A stretch of 64,000 bases of DNA from Epiperipatus broadwayi (Eukaryota > Onychophora > Udeonychophora > Euonychophora > Peripatidae). The stretch lies in contig JAQFVV010006427.1 in the NCBI GenBank assembly GCA_028023455.1, forward strand, positions 1,116,001-1,180,000, read 5' to 3'. This document shows positions 22,811 through 35,896 of this stretch, piece by piece; the stretch's first letter is position 1, and each line of letters begins with the position of its first letter. Both the position numbers and the translations under genes were made by a program. The notes below the pieces were generated by a model. The model worked only from the letters and a program-made list of their open reading frames with translations, did not search any database and had not been told where the DNA came from.

Positions 22811-23390
22811 ATCTTTTCAACATATAAGTGTTTGGGTGTATCAGTGTTATGAGATAGTGTGGAGGGTGGTGGGTCATGTGAAAGTCTGTGCTCATATATC
22901 CTAAATATTGCATATATAGACACAGGTTTATATTAAGCTTGTGTGTTTCAGTTATTACATAGTGAAGATGTCTGCCCATCCCTTGTATATGTATTAAGTG
23001 GATTATGTCCTGTACATGAGGGTCAGACTGACCTTGGGTCAACATGGGTGTGACAAGAATCTTGGCTTCAGGGTGGCCTTTGAGCATTCCATCATCAGAT
23101 TTTTAATTGGATAGATGGTTGAAGAGTTGTAGTGGAGTAGATTGAAACCTGTCAATTAAAGTATGAGGTTTGGCTATCTTAATATATATCTGAGCACTTA
23201 TGGCATATATGTGTAGAGATGGTAATCTGGACTAACTGATGATTGCTGGTTTAGCATGAAATACGTATATTGGTGATTATTTATCTTTTCAACATATATG
23301 TGTTTGGGTGTATCAGTGTTATGAGATAGTGTGGAGAGTGGTGGGTCATGTGAAAGTCTGTGCTCGTATACCCTAAATATTAAAAATTAA
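22811..23390 (+). mobile_element. Repeat element related to the 41-kb foldback, with 99-bp direct repeats
   Basis: A 99-bp block beginning tcttttcaacatata and ending ctaaatat occurs at 22811-22909 and again at 23283-23381 with few differences. From about 23085 (atcatcagatttttaat) to 23381 the sequence is collinear with one arm of the foldback at 41568-41849, sharing gctatcttaatat, gtgtagagat/gtgtgggagat and gtgaaagtctg/cttgaaagtctg. The right-hand end has a weak B-box-like feature in the 41-kb relative (agtttaaatcc), so a tRNA-derived origin is possible. A minus-strand frame (22716-23087) crosses the region but shows only composition-driven His/Leu/Tyr richness. Confidence 0.55.
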
Positions 23391-23658
23391 AGTAAATGAA
23401 GACTTCTGGATTATTTTACAAAGAAGTATCTATATGTAAACCCAGTAATTTTTATATAAACACTAATGAGATGCTACCTGTATTTTTTAAAAAAATATTA
23501 TATTTAAAATGTGTAATAAACATTATCGACTAATATAAAAAAACTTACATCTATGTTTAAGTTTTCTTTGTAAAATGTTTTTTTTTTTGTTATTACTCCA
23601 AAACTACTATTTCATAAATTAATAAAATAATAAAAGCTTATATAAAAGAAAAAATATT
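23382..23658. other. AT-rich spacer
   Basis: Short AT-rich spacer between the repeat element and duplication copy A. Nothing recognised. Confidence 0.5.
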
Positions 23659-25592
23659 GTACCAGACAGTCACCCATGTATTTATTACATGAGGGCACAA
23701 CTAGGTTTTTACTAGTCTAAAAAATTTATTTTTGTAATTAGATATATATGTATTGATGGGGACAATATCATAGTTATAAATTTAATTACCACCTCTAGAT
23801 CAAAAGGAGAGGTAAAGATTCTTAAATAGAGAAATGATTGGAAGGAAGATAATGGAAATAAATACCAGGCAATAAAATTGTTGATAATATATTTATTAAA
23901 AAACATATGTAGAAACAAACACATAAATAATTATATATAAAAAAAAATAAAACAAAATTCACTAATATAGAAAAGTCTTTATTCCCGTATAATTATGACT
24001 GAAGCAAGCCTTTTTTACACAATTGAGTTTTTCTTAAAGAAGTCACTATTTTAACATAGAATTCATTAAAGAATGAAATAATATAATAAAAAATTTTCTT
24101 AAATGGTAATCTTACTCTAAATAATACTCCCGCTTATTTTTATTTATGCCGATTTTTGTAAATTTTTAGTTTATACAAAATTGATTCTAATTATAACACA
24201 TGCAGTGTGATTGAATACAATCAATAAGAAATAAAATATAAAGATATAACAAAATTCTAAATGATCAGAATAATATCTTGAATAATTAATGGAATACATA
24301 GGAAACTGTTCCAAAGCTCAACCTATGTAATGGTAATCTACTTATAGTTCAAGTTATTTACAATTTAAAGGTACCACCATAAGAAGAGTGGAAATATATC
24401 TGGCCATGGTTTAATAGCATTTATTAATACATAGCATTAATTATAAAAATAAAACAAACTTCTTAATGCTAAATAAATATACATCTAGTGGGATTACAAA
24501 CAGAACAGCTTTATACACACATACACCCCATAGCAAAACACTTTTTGTATATGTGAATTTTATGATAATAGTATAAGCTTGAATAAAGTTTTCTCCAAGA
24601 ATCTATTGTACGTGCATATATATGAAAATAGCGATTTATCAGCTTGAAATCTTACTTAATAACAAGTACACTGAAATAATACAATTTTATTGATATTTTT
24701 TCTTTTTTTTTCTTTATTTAACAATGATATTGCCAATTGCAAAAATTGTGATCATTAATATGGTCAAAAAAAAAACTATATTTCTAAAAATAATAATAAT
24801 AAAACTAAACATATAAACTTGTGTTTTATTGTCAGTTGCTACATTTAAAGACCCATCTCATTTACATTTAATTATATTATAGCTTAACCATAAAACAATA
24901 AAAACTTTTCTCTATAACATAAATATTACTTTTAAATAACTATATCTTGTACATTAACATAAAACAAATTACTTAAACTTATCTTCAATCTGAAACATTA
25001 ATAAGACAATATATACATTCGACAATTAAGAAAACAAAATAATATCAATCTTGGCTTATTGAGTTATGATAAAAAAATCCCCTAAAATTTACCATAAGTA
25101 CATGATGAGTAGTGAATATTTTTTTCTATAAAAGTTTAGAAATGAGTACCTATTTTTTGTGAATAGTTTAATCATGATTCTCCTTGAGGATATGTTGAAA
25201 TTCATCTGTGGTGAAGTTGGTATATGTTTAGTGCCGGCAGTCAGTTTTCTAATGAGTTGGCTTCATATGAGAAAAGAGATTATTGAATGAAAATAGAAGT
25301 TTGTTTTTTTAAAAGCTTAGCAATGCATACTGGTTAACAAGAATGCTGAAGCCAGTGTTTGGTACATTCTTGATTAATTTATTTACAGCTGTACCCATAA
25401 CACAGGCAACATATTTTAAAGCTGCCTTAATGAACTAAAACAAATTGGAATCATAGTGTTCTTTTTCTTCTTTTGACATCAATAATACTTATTATAAAAT
25501 TCCAGAGGCTTTTATAAAGCTCCTACCATTGTTCTTTTTTAAATTTCTAGAATCTTCTTTTCATGGCAACAATTTATTAAAATAATTTTACT
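23659..25592. repeat. Duplicated block, copy A (about 1.9 kb)
   Basis: This block begins tgtaccagacag and recurs in the same orientation as copy B at 27237-28695 plus 32892-33345. Shared anchors in order include aaaacatatgtagaaacaaac, acatctagtggg, gataatagtat, ctccttgaggatatgttga/caccttgatgatatgttga, and ctagaatcttctt/ctagaatgttctt. Identity is clearly below that of recent duplicates, roughly 75-85 percent by eye. No frame is conserved between copies, so it is non-coding. Because the copies flank a gag-like region, they may be old long LTRs. If so the element is probably on the minus strand, with copy B as its 5' LTR. Confidence 0.7.
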
Positions 25593-26154
25593 AACCACCT
25601 ACAAGGGATAGTCAAGGATTTGTGGCACATCTTGGGTTTAAACTCTCAGAACTTTATGGATTATAGACAACATATCCTATACAGCTTCTGGAGTGAAGAA
25701 AGGCAGGATAGTATACTCCATAAGGTATTGCAAGAAAAATATGTGACTGTCATAGGTGAAACACTTATACAGTTTTTCTATAGTGTCAGAACTAAAATTC
25801 ATTGTCTGATAGCCATATTCTTCAAACCATCTGGAATAATATACTATCTGTTATTCAACAAATTATGTTAAGTAATAGTGAAAGATGTGTGGAGGAAATA
25901 ACTCCTGCCTTTTAAATTGATTTAGAGATTCTTTGATAATATTCCTATAATCTATAGTGGTTAACAATTCTGCCATTGTATAAGTATTTCCCCTGTGACA
26001 GTCAGATACTTTTGTTGCAATACCTTATGACGTATACCATCCTGCATTTTTTCACTTCAGAATCTGTGCATAATAGTGTGTCTATAATCTAAAAAAGTCT
26101 GAGAGGTTAAATCCAAGGTATGCCTCAAATTTTTCCTGCCCCTTGTAGGTGGTT
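25593..26154. repeat. Inverted repeat carrying gag/ORF1-like fragments
   Basis: The left arm (25593-25773) and right arm (25978-26154) are diverged reverse complements, for example aaccacctacaaggg against ccccttgtaggtggtt and ccataaggtattgcaa against ttgcaataccttatg. The left arm reads on plus as an open 83-codon frame (25620-25871) with SQNFMDYRQHIL and YSFWSE. The right arm, on minus, gives the equivalent peptide broken by stops. The right-arm copy is contiguous with the minus-strand coiled-coil region to its right, so the left arm looks like an inverted partial duplicate. Confidence 0.55.
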
Positions 26155-26850
26155 ATTGGCAATAGCTACCTTCTCACATTATTGCTAGTCATGAAGCTGG
26201 AATAATTCTTTAAGACTCTCCATATAAGTTAAAGGACTTTCATTTACATATGCTCTAAAAGCTTTTACTTGTATATTTTTTGCAATGATTGACTTGCCAG
26301 TCCTTCCTCTCTTTTATCCTTGTTATTTACTTGAGTTATTTCATCCTTTTGACTAATGCTTCCTTCTTGTAAGCTCTCATTTCCTTGCATGATTTCCTGT
26401 GCCTGTTTTTTCTCTCACATTAATTTTCTTAGTTGCTCAATTTCTTGTTCCACTCTCTTCTGCCTTTATATCTTCCCTGAGCTTCTTTATATCATCTTTT
26501 ATGGGCCTAATTTCTTGTTTCACTTCTTCTGAACTTTTCCCTATTCCTCCTTCTAATGTTTCTCTACATTCTTTTTTTTATCATCTAATGTTTTTACAAA
26601 CTGTGATTGTTTTTGTACTAATATGTCTTTTAACTCTTTTTACTTTTTTGGGGGGGTTTGCATTATCAGCTTTGCAAATATTTGCATCTTCATAAACTGG
26701 TCTGCTTTCTTGACTATCTCTGGATTTTTAAATGTAATAAGACTACCCTCATCACAAACTGCATTCATGTGTATATTTCTCACTGTGCTCTACTATTCTC
26801 ATTATTTAAGGACTGAATCAACAACTTGTCTATTTTAAATCCAGCTTTTC
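25985..26850 (-). pseudogene. Decayed gag/ORF1-like frame with coiled coil
   Basis: Read from about 26840 leftwards, the minus strand gives frame fragments rich in Glu, Lys and Gln (EEVKQEIRPIKDDIKKL near 26490-26530). These are followed by a segment with AYVNESPLTYMESLKELF near 26210-26260, and then the QTF/DYRHTI piece in the inverted repeat. Stops and shifts separate the fragments. The order coiled coil then helical domain is usual for a retroelement Gag or LINE ORF1. No nucleocapsid knuckle or enzyme domain was found. The plus-strand frames at 26399-26838 are shadows of this region. Confidence 0.45.
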
Positions 26851-27236
26851 CATATGATAATTAATTCAAACTTTTTTATTTTTAATCTCTGCTTCTAATC
26901 TACAAAATTACTTTATAACAAACTCTTTATTTTTATAAATATTCATTAAAATAACGTGAAAGCTAAACACCTTCAAACAGATACACTTTAAACATGCTTA
27001 CGTGACAGCCAATCAGATGGAATAATGACATCATATGGGACTCTCAATTCTAAAACACAAGCCAGAACAACTCTCAGTCTTATATATATCACCATACTAA
27101 CACTGACTATCTTACTTTATTTTTTACATTTTTTTAAAATTCTACCAAACCTCAAATAATATTTTACCAATTGTTTTCTTATCTTAGCATTGGGTTTATA
27201 TTTATGATCGATGTTGGCATTATCTCTCCCTATATG
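26851..27236. other. Leader-like region between gag-like relic and copy B
   Basis: AT-rich, non-coding. On the minus strand it lies between the end of copy B and the start of the coiled-coil frame, where the 5' leader would be in an LTR-element interpretation. TA runs lie near 27080-27092. Confidence 0.4.
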
Positions 27237-28695
27237 TACCAGACAGACATTCATGTATCTATCATACAAGGCAGCACTACTAACCTAGAACTTTAATTTT
27301 GTGATTATATATATATATATAGTGACAGGGTCGATATTGACTGTTCATAGATAATTTAATTACCACAAATAAATCAAAAGGAAAGGTAGAGATTCTTATC
27401 TAAAGAACTGATTGAGAGGCGGATAATGTCTTCACATGCCAGGTTATGAATTATTGATAATGTTTCTTTAAAAACATATGTAGAAACAAACTCTTAAAAT
27501 AAATATATATAAAAAAAAAAAAAAAATACATTTATATGGAGAGTGTTTATTCAGATATAATTATGACTTAATATTGCTTAATATTCTTAAAGAAATCACT
27601 ATTCTAACATAATATAAGATTCACTAATGAATGAAATAATATAATAAAAAAAAACTTTTTTAAATGATAATCTTATTCATGTACATATTCTAAATAACAC
27701 GCACTCATTCCTATTTATGCTGATTCTCATTAAATCTTCAGCATATATGAAATTGATTTTACTTGTAACATAAGTGTGATATGATTGAACTCAAGCTACA
27801 AGGAATATAAAGATATAATACAATTCTAAATGACCAGAATGATACCTCAAATAATTAATGGAATACATAGAAATCTGTTCCAAAGTTTGATCTATATAAT
27901 GTATATGTATTCATAGTTCAAATTATTTACAATTTAAATTACTACCATAAGAACAGCGGCAATGTATTTGACCATGGTTCAGAATTATTCATTAATACAC
28001 AGCACCAATTATAAAAATAAAATAAAATGCTTAATGCTAAAGAAATATACATCTAGTGGGCTTACAAATGAGCTTACATTATGCACCCATATACTCCATA
28101 GAAAAACACTTCTTATATAAGTGAAAGCTATGATAATAGTATGAGCTTAAATAAACTTTCCTCCAAAAAATTATCGTACATGCATATATATAAAATAATA
28201 AATTATCAGTTTGAAAATTTAGCTCGTAGCAAATACATTGAAATAATAAAATTTATTGATATTCTCCATTTTCTTTCTTTATTTAACAATGATTTCACCA
28301 ATTACAAAAATTGCAATTATTAATAGTCAAAGTAATAAAATATATTTCTAAAAATAATAATAAGAAGAAAAAAATTAAACCTATAACATGTTTTATTCTC
28401 GATTGTGTATATTTAAAAGCCCATCTTATTTGTACTTAATTATAGCATAGCTTAAGCATAAAAAACAAAAACATTTCTCTATAACTGAAATATTACTTAT
28501 ATAACTATATCATGTACATTAGCTTAATTACATAAACGTAGCTTCAATCTGAATCATTAATAAGATAGTAGATATATTCGATAATTAAAAAAAAACAAAT
28601 AATATCAATCTTGGTTTTCTGATTTATAAAAAAAAAATCACATTAATTTACCATAAGTCTGTGACGAGTAATGAGCACTTTCTTTATATACATTG
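27237..28695. repeat. Duplicated block, copy B, first part
   Basis: Collinear with copy A from tgtaccagacag through caataatgagcact-like sequence near 28680 (copy A counterpart near 25115). Similarity then stops abruptly within a T-rich stretch and resumes at about 32892. Confidence 0.7.
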
Positions 28696-28840
28696 GTTAT
28701 GTTTTTGGCCGCCCAATCGTTGAGGCTTCGATTTAATAAACCCCACACCCTGTAGGCAGTATTTATGTTTTAGCCACGCAAATCATTGAGGCCTCGATTA
28801 ATTAAATTCTACACCCAGTAGAGAGTGATTATATGTTGTA
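28696..28840. repeat. Two diverged tandem copies of about 71 bp
   Basis: The unit runs from gccgcccaatcgttgaggc through cacaccctgtaggcagt and recurs as gccacgcaaatcattgaggc through cacccagtagagagt. It stands at the left edge of the insertion in copy B. Confidence 0.75.
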
Positions 28841-29341
28841 GAATGTTATATATATTTGAGAAAAAAAGTTATGCGATTTATAACTCATAACTGAAATGAT
28901 TTATAATGAATTAAAATGTCAGTTTCGTTTAATTTCTTATACTTAAATGTTTTTAAAGATTACTTAAATACTCAGTCAGTAATAGAATTTGTTTGTTAAA
29001 CTCCATAATAGATTTGTTAGTCAAAATAATTATTTAAAGAAAAAGAAAAGTAATAAGATAGTTAATATATATATATAATTAATTATGTGTATACCAGTAT
29101 ATATATTATACGTTTGTTTATACGCGTTCGTGACAGAAAGAAAAAAAAATATTGTTATAAAGTAGTAAGAGTAGATCAAAGCAAGGGGTAAAATAGATGA
29201 AATATTTTTTCTGTGTCAAAATTAATTAGCATTTATCTCAGTTATATATGTAAAAATATCCAATATTGATATCATGTTAAAAGTTTTAATTTCAAAGAGT
29301 TGCTTGCTAGCGGTTATTTTAAATGTTCGCTCCTTATTATT

Positions 29342-29610
29342 AGTAACCTCAAAGCAGGCGAAGACCTTCTAACTGGGAATTGCATGTCAAGCGGTCGGAT
29401 GTAGTGGACAATACGCTTTAATGACAGCAATTTCTAGAGTAACCTCAAAGCAGGTGAAAACCTTCTGACTGGGAATTATATGTCAAGCAGTCGAATGCAG
29501 TGTGACAATATGCTTAAATGACAATAATTTCTAGACTAACCTCAAAGTAGGTGAAGACCTTTTGTGTAACACCAAGCAGCCAGATGCAGTTGGCAAAATG
29601 CTTCAATGGT
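29342..29610. repeat. Tandem array of about 96-bp units, 2.8 copies
   Basis: Units start at 29342, 29438 and 29535, each opening with agtaacctcaaag or actaacctcaaag and then gcaggcgaagaccttct or a close variant. The third is truncated and more diverged. Each has a GC-richer core (gtcaagcggtcggatgtagt in the first). No frame is preserved across units. Confidence 0.85.
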
Positions 29611-30494
29611 TTATACGCTCTTATGCTAGCAAGATTAAAAATGATATCAACAAATAAAAGTTCTTGTAAAATATTAATTTTGACATTTTTTTGTGTGTGA
29701 AAGCCTCATGCTTATTTGAAATGAAATAGTTGAACTCCTACGTTTAAAACGCATTGTCAGTTTTAATAAATAATAAATATTCATCAATTAAATTGTTCTA
29801 TCCTAAATTATGTCAATCATATATGGTTTGGGTGATCAATGAATTATTTCACGCGCCCTATTGATCTCATGTTGCTAACTGGCGCCCATATAAATAAATT
29901 TGTCAGCAAATATGATTGTCAGTACAGCAGAGAGTGATTTGCCTAAATAAATAATAAAAACCAAATGGATCCAACATAGAGAATTACCAGTATACTTGTT
30001 AAAATATATCAATATTTGTATGTTACTAATTACTTGTAAAGTCTACCAATTAATCAAGTAAACTTATAAATGTATTAAATATAAGTAAAAAGATTTTTTT
30101 TTCATTGTTTTTTTTTTGAAGTGGAAAAAAATGAAGCAGTCGGATCTAAGTTTGATCCTAGCTTCATGATCTTTCACATGTAGCCAACTTCAAACCCTTG
30201 TACCAACCTTGAATTTCCGATGCAATGGGGTTTTATTCATTCAATCCATGCTAGTTTCCTTAAAGAAAAACTATTATAAATGTGTGTTAAAATTAACTCG
30301 TTTGAGATTTAAATTAATCATTTTTACTAATAAATTCATAATAGAATTATTCCTGAATTTATATATATTATAACTGCGTGGATTGTGCGTATATATTTAT
30401 AAATATTTAAATGTACATATTCATTCTAAAGTTTCATTGCATCGGGAATGTTTTATTTTACTTTAAATAGTTTGTTCAAATTTTTAGTGATTAA

Positions 30495-30700
30495 AAGCTA
30501 CATTCTTTCGATAAGCTTTCAGATTGTCCCTTTCCAAAAACAATGGGTAAAGTTTTTATTAATTAAAAAAAAGATAAGTATTTAAAATGTAAGGATGGTC
30601 GCTAATTAAAATCATTTTTCTGATTTTAAAAATTCATTTTCTAATTAGAAAATGAATTCAAGTTAATGAGTTTGAAAGCCTTATCGAAGGAATGTATCTA
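30495..30700. mobile_element. Small hairpin (MITE-like) element
   Basis: gctacattctttcgataagc near 30497 pairs with gccttatcgaaggaatgta near 30680. Inside it, a separate perfect palindrome, attcattttctaattagaaaatgaat, lies near 30629-30655. No target duplication seen, no frame. Confidence 0.55.
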
Positions 30701-32891
30701 AAAACAACTAATAAATTGATAATGAAAGAAGCGCTTGCCTGAAGGCATCAGAGGACAGATAAATAGCCCAGAAAAAGTTTTCAAGCAGCTATTATTCCTC
30801 ATTAAGAGAAGCCATATATATTTCATTAGAGAAGAAGCCGCCCAGTTAAATTATGAAGTAAAATAGTGTTTCTACCATGGTGGGGGGGGGGCTTAACTTC
30901 AAGAGTCTGACTACGGTTCCTTAAGTCCCCTGAAAATCTTCAATGTGGCTGCAATATAAAAATTCATATACCAATCGTAAGCTGCCGAAACCTTAGAGAA
31001 ATCCATCAAAATGCTATTCACATAATTTTCAAAATGTGCGCATATGTTTCATCCAACTGGACTCTGCCCTGTGGAAACCCAGGAACCAGCCAAGGAAGAA
31101 ATGGTAATATCTTTCCTTTTGAACCTGGCCAGTTCTGAACTTTAAGTTAAAACATCTTGAAGCTATCTACTGTAAAATTGTCTTTTTATTAATGCTATTT
31201 TAAATTATGTAGTAATTCTCTATCTCTAGTCTTTAAATTTAATATCTGTTAACTTTCCTTGCTTATGATGGCAGTTCGTTTATTTAACCCTATTATATAT
31301 TTCATTTATTTATTATTATATGCCAATAATAACTTCAACTCGATAATAATTTCCTTTGTTGCATTTGCCATGTTAAATAATATTATATTTATTTTTATAG
31401 TAATTCTTACCCACTAGAACTCATTGGATACAGTTCTATTAATTATCGAGTTGAAGGATTTATACAATTTTTGCTATTTTTATTAATGGCTAATAATAAT
31501 AAATTATTAGCTCAATTTCTAACCTATGCTCCCAGCCACTTTACTGAGTTTATAATATTCATTTATTCACATTAATAATATTAAAATGTTTTGCTAAAGG
31601 TTGATAAAGGGAATAAAATGAACATATTCTAATTTAAATTTGTATTTCTGTATTAATATTCAGGGAGAGCATGACGTTTGGGGCATGATTAATATGATTC
31701 TATAATTGCATTAAGTACTTTTTAGTTAAAGCTCGTTTGACTTTAATTCAACTTGGTCAGGTCATCACGTAGAGCATTCTTTATATAAAATGGGTTTTAT
31801 TAATTAAAAGATGATTACCAAGTCATCATATTTCTGAACATTGCTGATGTGAGCCATCTCCTGCTTCACAGGCTTGTCCTCGGTGATATTACTGTTCGTT
31901 AAATTACATAGGAAGAAAGTACTTCCTCACTTGCTCGTTTTATATTTGGAACACCAAAGGTTCGAGGCTACGACCCAACCTGGTTTTCCGTGTTCTATGG
32001 ATCCTTCAGATAGGGCATCAAAGACTTGTCAAATACAGGCCACCCTGCTATTTTCTCAAATCACAGACAAGCCATTATTTTTTATATTTATTCTTATAGC
32101 TCATAAGTCATCAGTACCATTTATTTCTCAGTTCCAGTAAAGCCCGCTCTCATGCTCGTAAATCGTGATGAATTGATTTTATTAAAGTCGAACAAATTCA
32201 TATTTATTTATAATTAAGTAAGTTTTCTATTAAATATTAAAGTTATGCCCTAAACACATATCTTGCTCTTTGTGAATTGATTTACGAATGTGAAAATAAA
32301 TCTCACATTCTTTCTTTTAGAATTTGAATCATAATTTCTGTCACAGCCAAATACCTTTATCTACCTTTACTTCCTCGTCGGGGCATAGATATATATAATT
32401 CTCCTAGAATATTGCTTAATAGTATTGGCATATAGTAAGGACTGCCATTCTTATTGTAAATATAAATTCCATTTAAAGACTCGAGGTAATCTATATAATT
32501 ACAATCTAAAAGTTGAACAAAATTATAATTATTATTAAACATTTTATTAACACATTTGGTTTTTTTTAACTTTTTTTTTTTATTCAAATTATTTTAATAT
32601 TAATGCTCACTGTCTGTATTGGCAACCTGAACATACATATATGAGTTGACTTATAAAGATTCTTAGTTATTTTATTATACTTTATTAGAGTTAAATCAGG
32701 GGTTTCATTAATCATCATCATCCATTGAGCTAGTTCCTTGGCGCATGGTCATGTACCATCGATATATGTCATCCATTGATTTGATCTGAGCTCGTGAGTT
32801 GGGTTTGAATTCAGTTTGAACCACCTGAGTTTGAATCCGACTTTGAGTTTGGGTTTGTTGATGTGTTGGCTTCTTTTTGACTGGTACAATA

Positions 32892-33345
32892 TGTTCAGAA
32901 ATGAGTACATACTCTTTGATGGATAGTTTAATAATGATTCACCTTGATGATATGTTGAGATTCACCCACGGGAAAGATGGTATTTGGTCACTGTAGGTGA
33001 TCAGTTTTCTAATTAATTGGCTTCATGTGAGAGTGGAGATTATGGCTCAAAGAGAGAAGTTCATTATTTAAAAGTTTAGATTGCATACTGGCTAACAAAA
33101 TTACTGAAGTAATCTTATGTGCATTCTTGATTAATTTATTTACAGCTGTAGCCAAAATGTGGGTAGTGTATTTCAAAACTGTCTTAATGAACTAAAACAA
33201 ATTGGAGCTCTATTGTTCTTTCTCTTCTTTTGACATCAATAATCCTTACTAATTCCAGAGCCTTTTATAGAATTCCTATCATTGTTCTTTAAATTTCTAG
33301 AATGTTCTTCTCCTAGCAACAATTTACCAAAATACTTTCAGATAA
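32892..33345. repeat. Duplicated block, copy B, second part
   Basis: Similarity with copy A resumes at cagaaatgagtacatactc (copy A: ttagaaatgagtacctatt near 25140). It continues through gatatgttgagattc, cagttttctaatta, ttgattaatttatttacagctgta and ctagaatgttctt, ending near tagcaacaatttacc. Confidence 0.7.
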
Positions 33346-35896
33346 ACCAAAATTTTTGCACTATAATTATCAAATTCCTCTATAATTAATTTAAATTAAA
33401 AAATTCCTTTATGACAATGTCCAATGCAAGGAAATTGCATAATTCCTTAGATTCATTATTATTAAATAGATTAAAACCAATTTACTTAGATTAAGCATTA
33501 TCTTTGGGTGTTTACAAAATTTTATATTGAAAGATTAGAAAAAAATAATTCCAAAATTCATTTTTCCAATATATAACATTGCATTGTGTGATATGTTGCA
33601 CTACCCTTATGAATTACAATTAAGTAGTAAGTGAAATATAAAATAATTAAAATTTTAACATCAACTCAACCAACGTCAAAAAAATAATTTTGAGACCTGA
33701 TCAAATATGTCAATACATTGCATAAAATAAAACTCCTTCCATATATGTGATTTATATTGATGCATATATATAAAGTTAATTTAAACAGCACCAAATTATA
33801 AATAATATTATCAGAGAAATATATTTTTAACTTTTAAGAAATTTGTCAATTTTGCATTGGCTGGTCTACATGTCTTTACTATATTCTGGAAAATGAATGG
33901 AAATGGTTAATTTTTGTTTATCATGTTAATGCTTTGACATTAGAGGGAATTGCTTTAAATTTAATAAGCACTTAAAAGTTAGAAATTTATCTCTGTGGTA
34001 ATATTAAATATATAACTATAATATATATATATAAATGTTATTTAATTTTATAGTTTTGTTTCAGGAGCATGCTTTCTGTTAAATTACCTAAACAGAACTA
34101 AATTTGAAATATAATATATTTTAACATTATCAAATAATGCCATAGCATAAAATACGCAATCAAAACTATCACAGAACATATTTTTAAATTAAGGCTGAAT
34201 GTCAGACTTCATCTATATTAGAGTTTAAATCACATGACTTGTATATTATCATAATTTAGTAGTAAGTTAGTTTACAAATTCTTTTATATGTAGTAACAAC
34301 TTTTGCTTTTTGAAAATATATTATTACAAGTTAATTATAAATAAGTCCACTATTACTATATCAAGGCAGAGAAGACCTGATGAGACTAATAGTTTACTTC
34401 AGCAAAAATAAGCTTTAGTTATTTATGTTGTTAGATAACAATAAACAGTAGTTTGGGTTATTAGAATATACTTTATATATATATATTTAAAATATAACAC
34501 TTTTTTTTTTTATAAATTTATAATAATTTTAATATAAATTAACATTTGTTGCTGCTTCAAAGAACACGAGCGTATATTTTTAAATTTATTCCGAAATAAT
34601 TATTTTTAATCGATTTTTAACTATTCTGAAACTGTTTCAGTAAACTGCGTTTATTCAATGCAGACTCATTTTTAAACAAATAAAGCACTTTTACTAGTAT
34701 ATAAATAAAATAGTTTTTATCATCCAATATATATAACGTTAAAGTGACTATAAAACAATTTATAAAAATATTTTTTTTTAAAGAAATATTTTAAATTGCA
34801 GAATAACTGTCAAATATTTACTAAAAAATATGCTATTCAAAAAATCATCCACTCAGAATTTATACATAAAAATGTTGATATATTTCAAAAATGATTAAAA
34901 TCCATTTAAAATTTAATGACCCCCCCCCCCCGTCCTGCGTTTTTTCCTCCTAAAAATAAGGAAGGATTAAAACATTCCCCTCAATTATTCATTTATTATA
35001 TTTTTAAAATTTAAAAATAATATATATTTGATAAAAGTATATAAATATAAATACTGAACAATTTTATAGTTTCTTTTCATTTTTTAATTTTTTTAAAAAT
35101 TATTTTATTTATTTATTTCGTTATTTGTCTTATTTTAAAATGTTTAAAATGTTCTCATTTTGTTCACGTACTCAACCATTGTATTAATAATGTATGTAGT
35201 TTATAGAAATTACATGCAATATTTTTATATAGATGAATACATAGTTAAATGTATTTTTAATATGTTATACTGTCCGTAGACACACACTGCTTGTGTTTAA
35301 TTCAGCATAGACCAAACTACCCTGAAATAAGTTGAATAATGATATGTAAAGAAAATAGAAAGAAATGCAGTAAGAAATAGTTACTAGGACTCAAACTGAT
35401 TTTAAAACTTAAAAGACTAGACACGTGATTTTAATATCAATAAAATGCAAAAAAAAAAAAAAATCATGTGAAACAAAGATGTAATTTATATACAGTTTAC
35501 TGATTTGGTTAAGACGTGTTTAATTATTCAAACAGGTCTTTGACCTCATTTGAAATTAATTGGTTCTAATTCCAACCATTTTTATGATCATGATTTTTGA
35601 AACTACTTATTGGTTGATAATACAAATTTGATAGTAGAATTTTTAGTGTGAACTGATTAAAAAAATAAAATAAAACTTAATTTCTTGTTTCCTGCACATG
35701 CAATATTTTCATGATTGTACAGTTTTTGTCAATTTAAATGAATTTTTAATTTTTGAATGCAACATATAAATACTTTTGGTTTAATAATTGATATGAAAAA
35801 AAAAACTCAAATTGGATTAATCAGAAAATAATTGAAAGTAAATGTTTATCAACTTTTAACTTGGATAGTTATTCAACTTAGGAATATGAACCAATT
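33346..35896. other. AT-rich stretch, nothing recognised
   Basis: Contains poly(C) at about 34921-34932 and several TA/poly(A) runs. No repeat shared with other parts of the window and no plausible frame. Confidence 0.5.

Larger units (their letters stand above)
28696..32891. other. About 4.2-kb insertion splitting copy B
   Basis: Copy A has no counterpart of this DNA, so it was inserted into copy B (or copy A lost it). It includes two tandem arrays, a small hairpin element and several GC-richer patches (30835-31140, 31870-32140), but no recognised transposase, reverse transcriptase or other domain. The plus-strand frame at 31874-32140 (88 codons) has no motif I recognise. Near 32800-32850 ggtttgaattc and agtttgaatcc look like B-box motifs, but no box A is convincing upstream. 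The insertion ends are not clear TIRs or LTRs, so its nature is unknown. Confidence 0.5.

Noticed and set aside
22716-23087. A 123-codon minus-strand gene
   Set aside because: It lies across a repeat element related to the 41-kb foldback, where the frame is not preserved, and has no motif.
29342-29610. CRISPR-like array
   Set aside because: Units are about 96 bp, tandem without spacers, only 2.8 copies, in an animal-type repeat landscape.
29885-29900. Retroviral-type primer-binding site (tggcgccca)
   Set aside because: Only nine bases match the usual pattern and no LTR-like repeat ends next to it.
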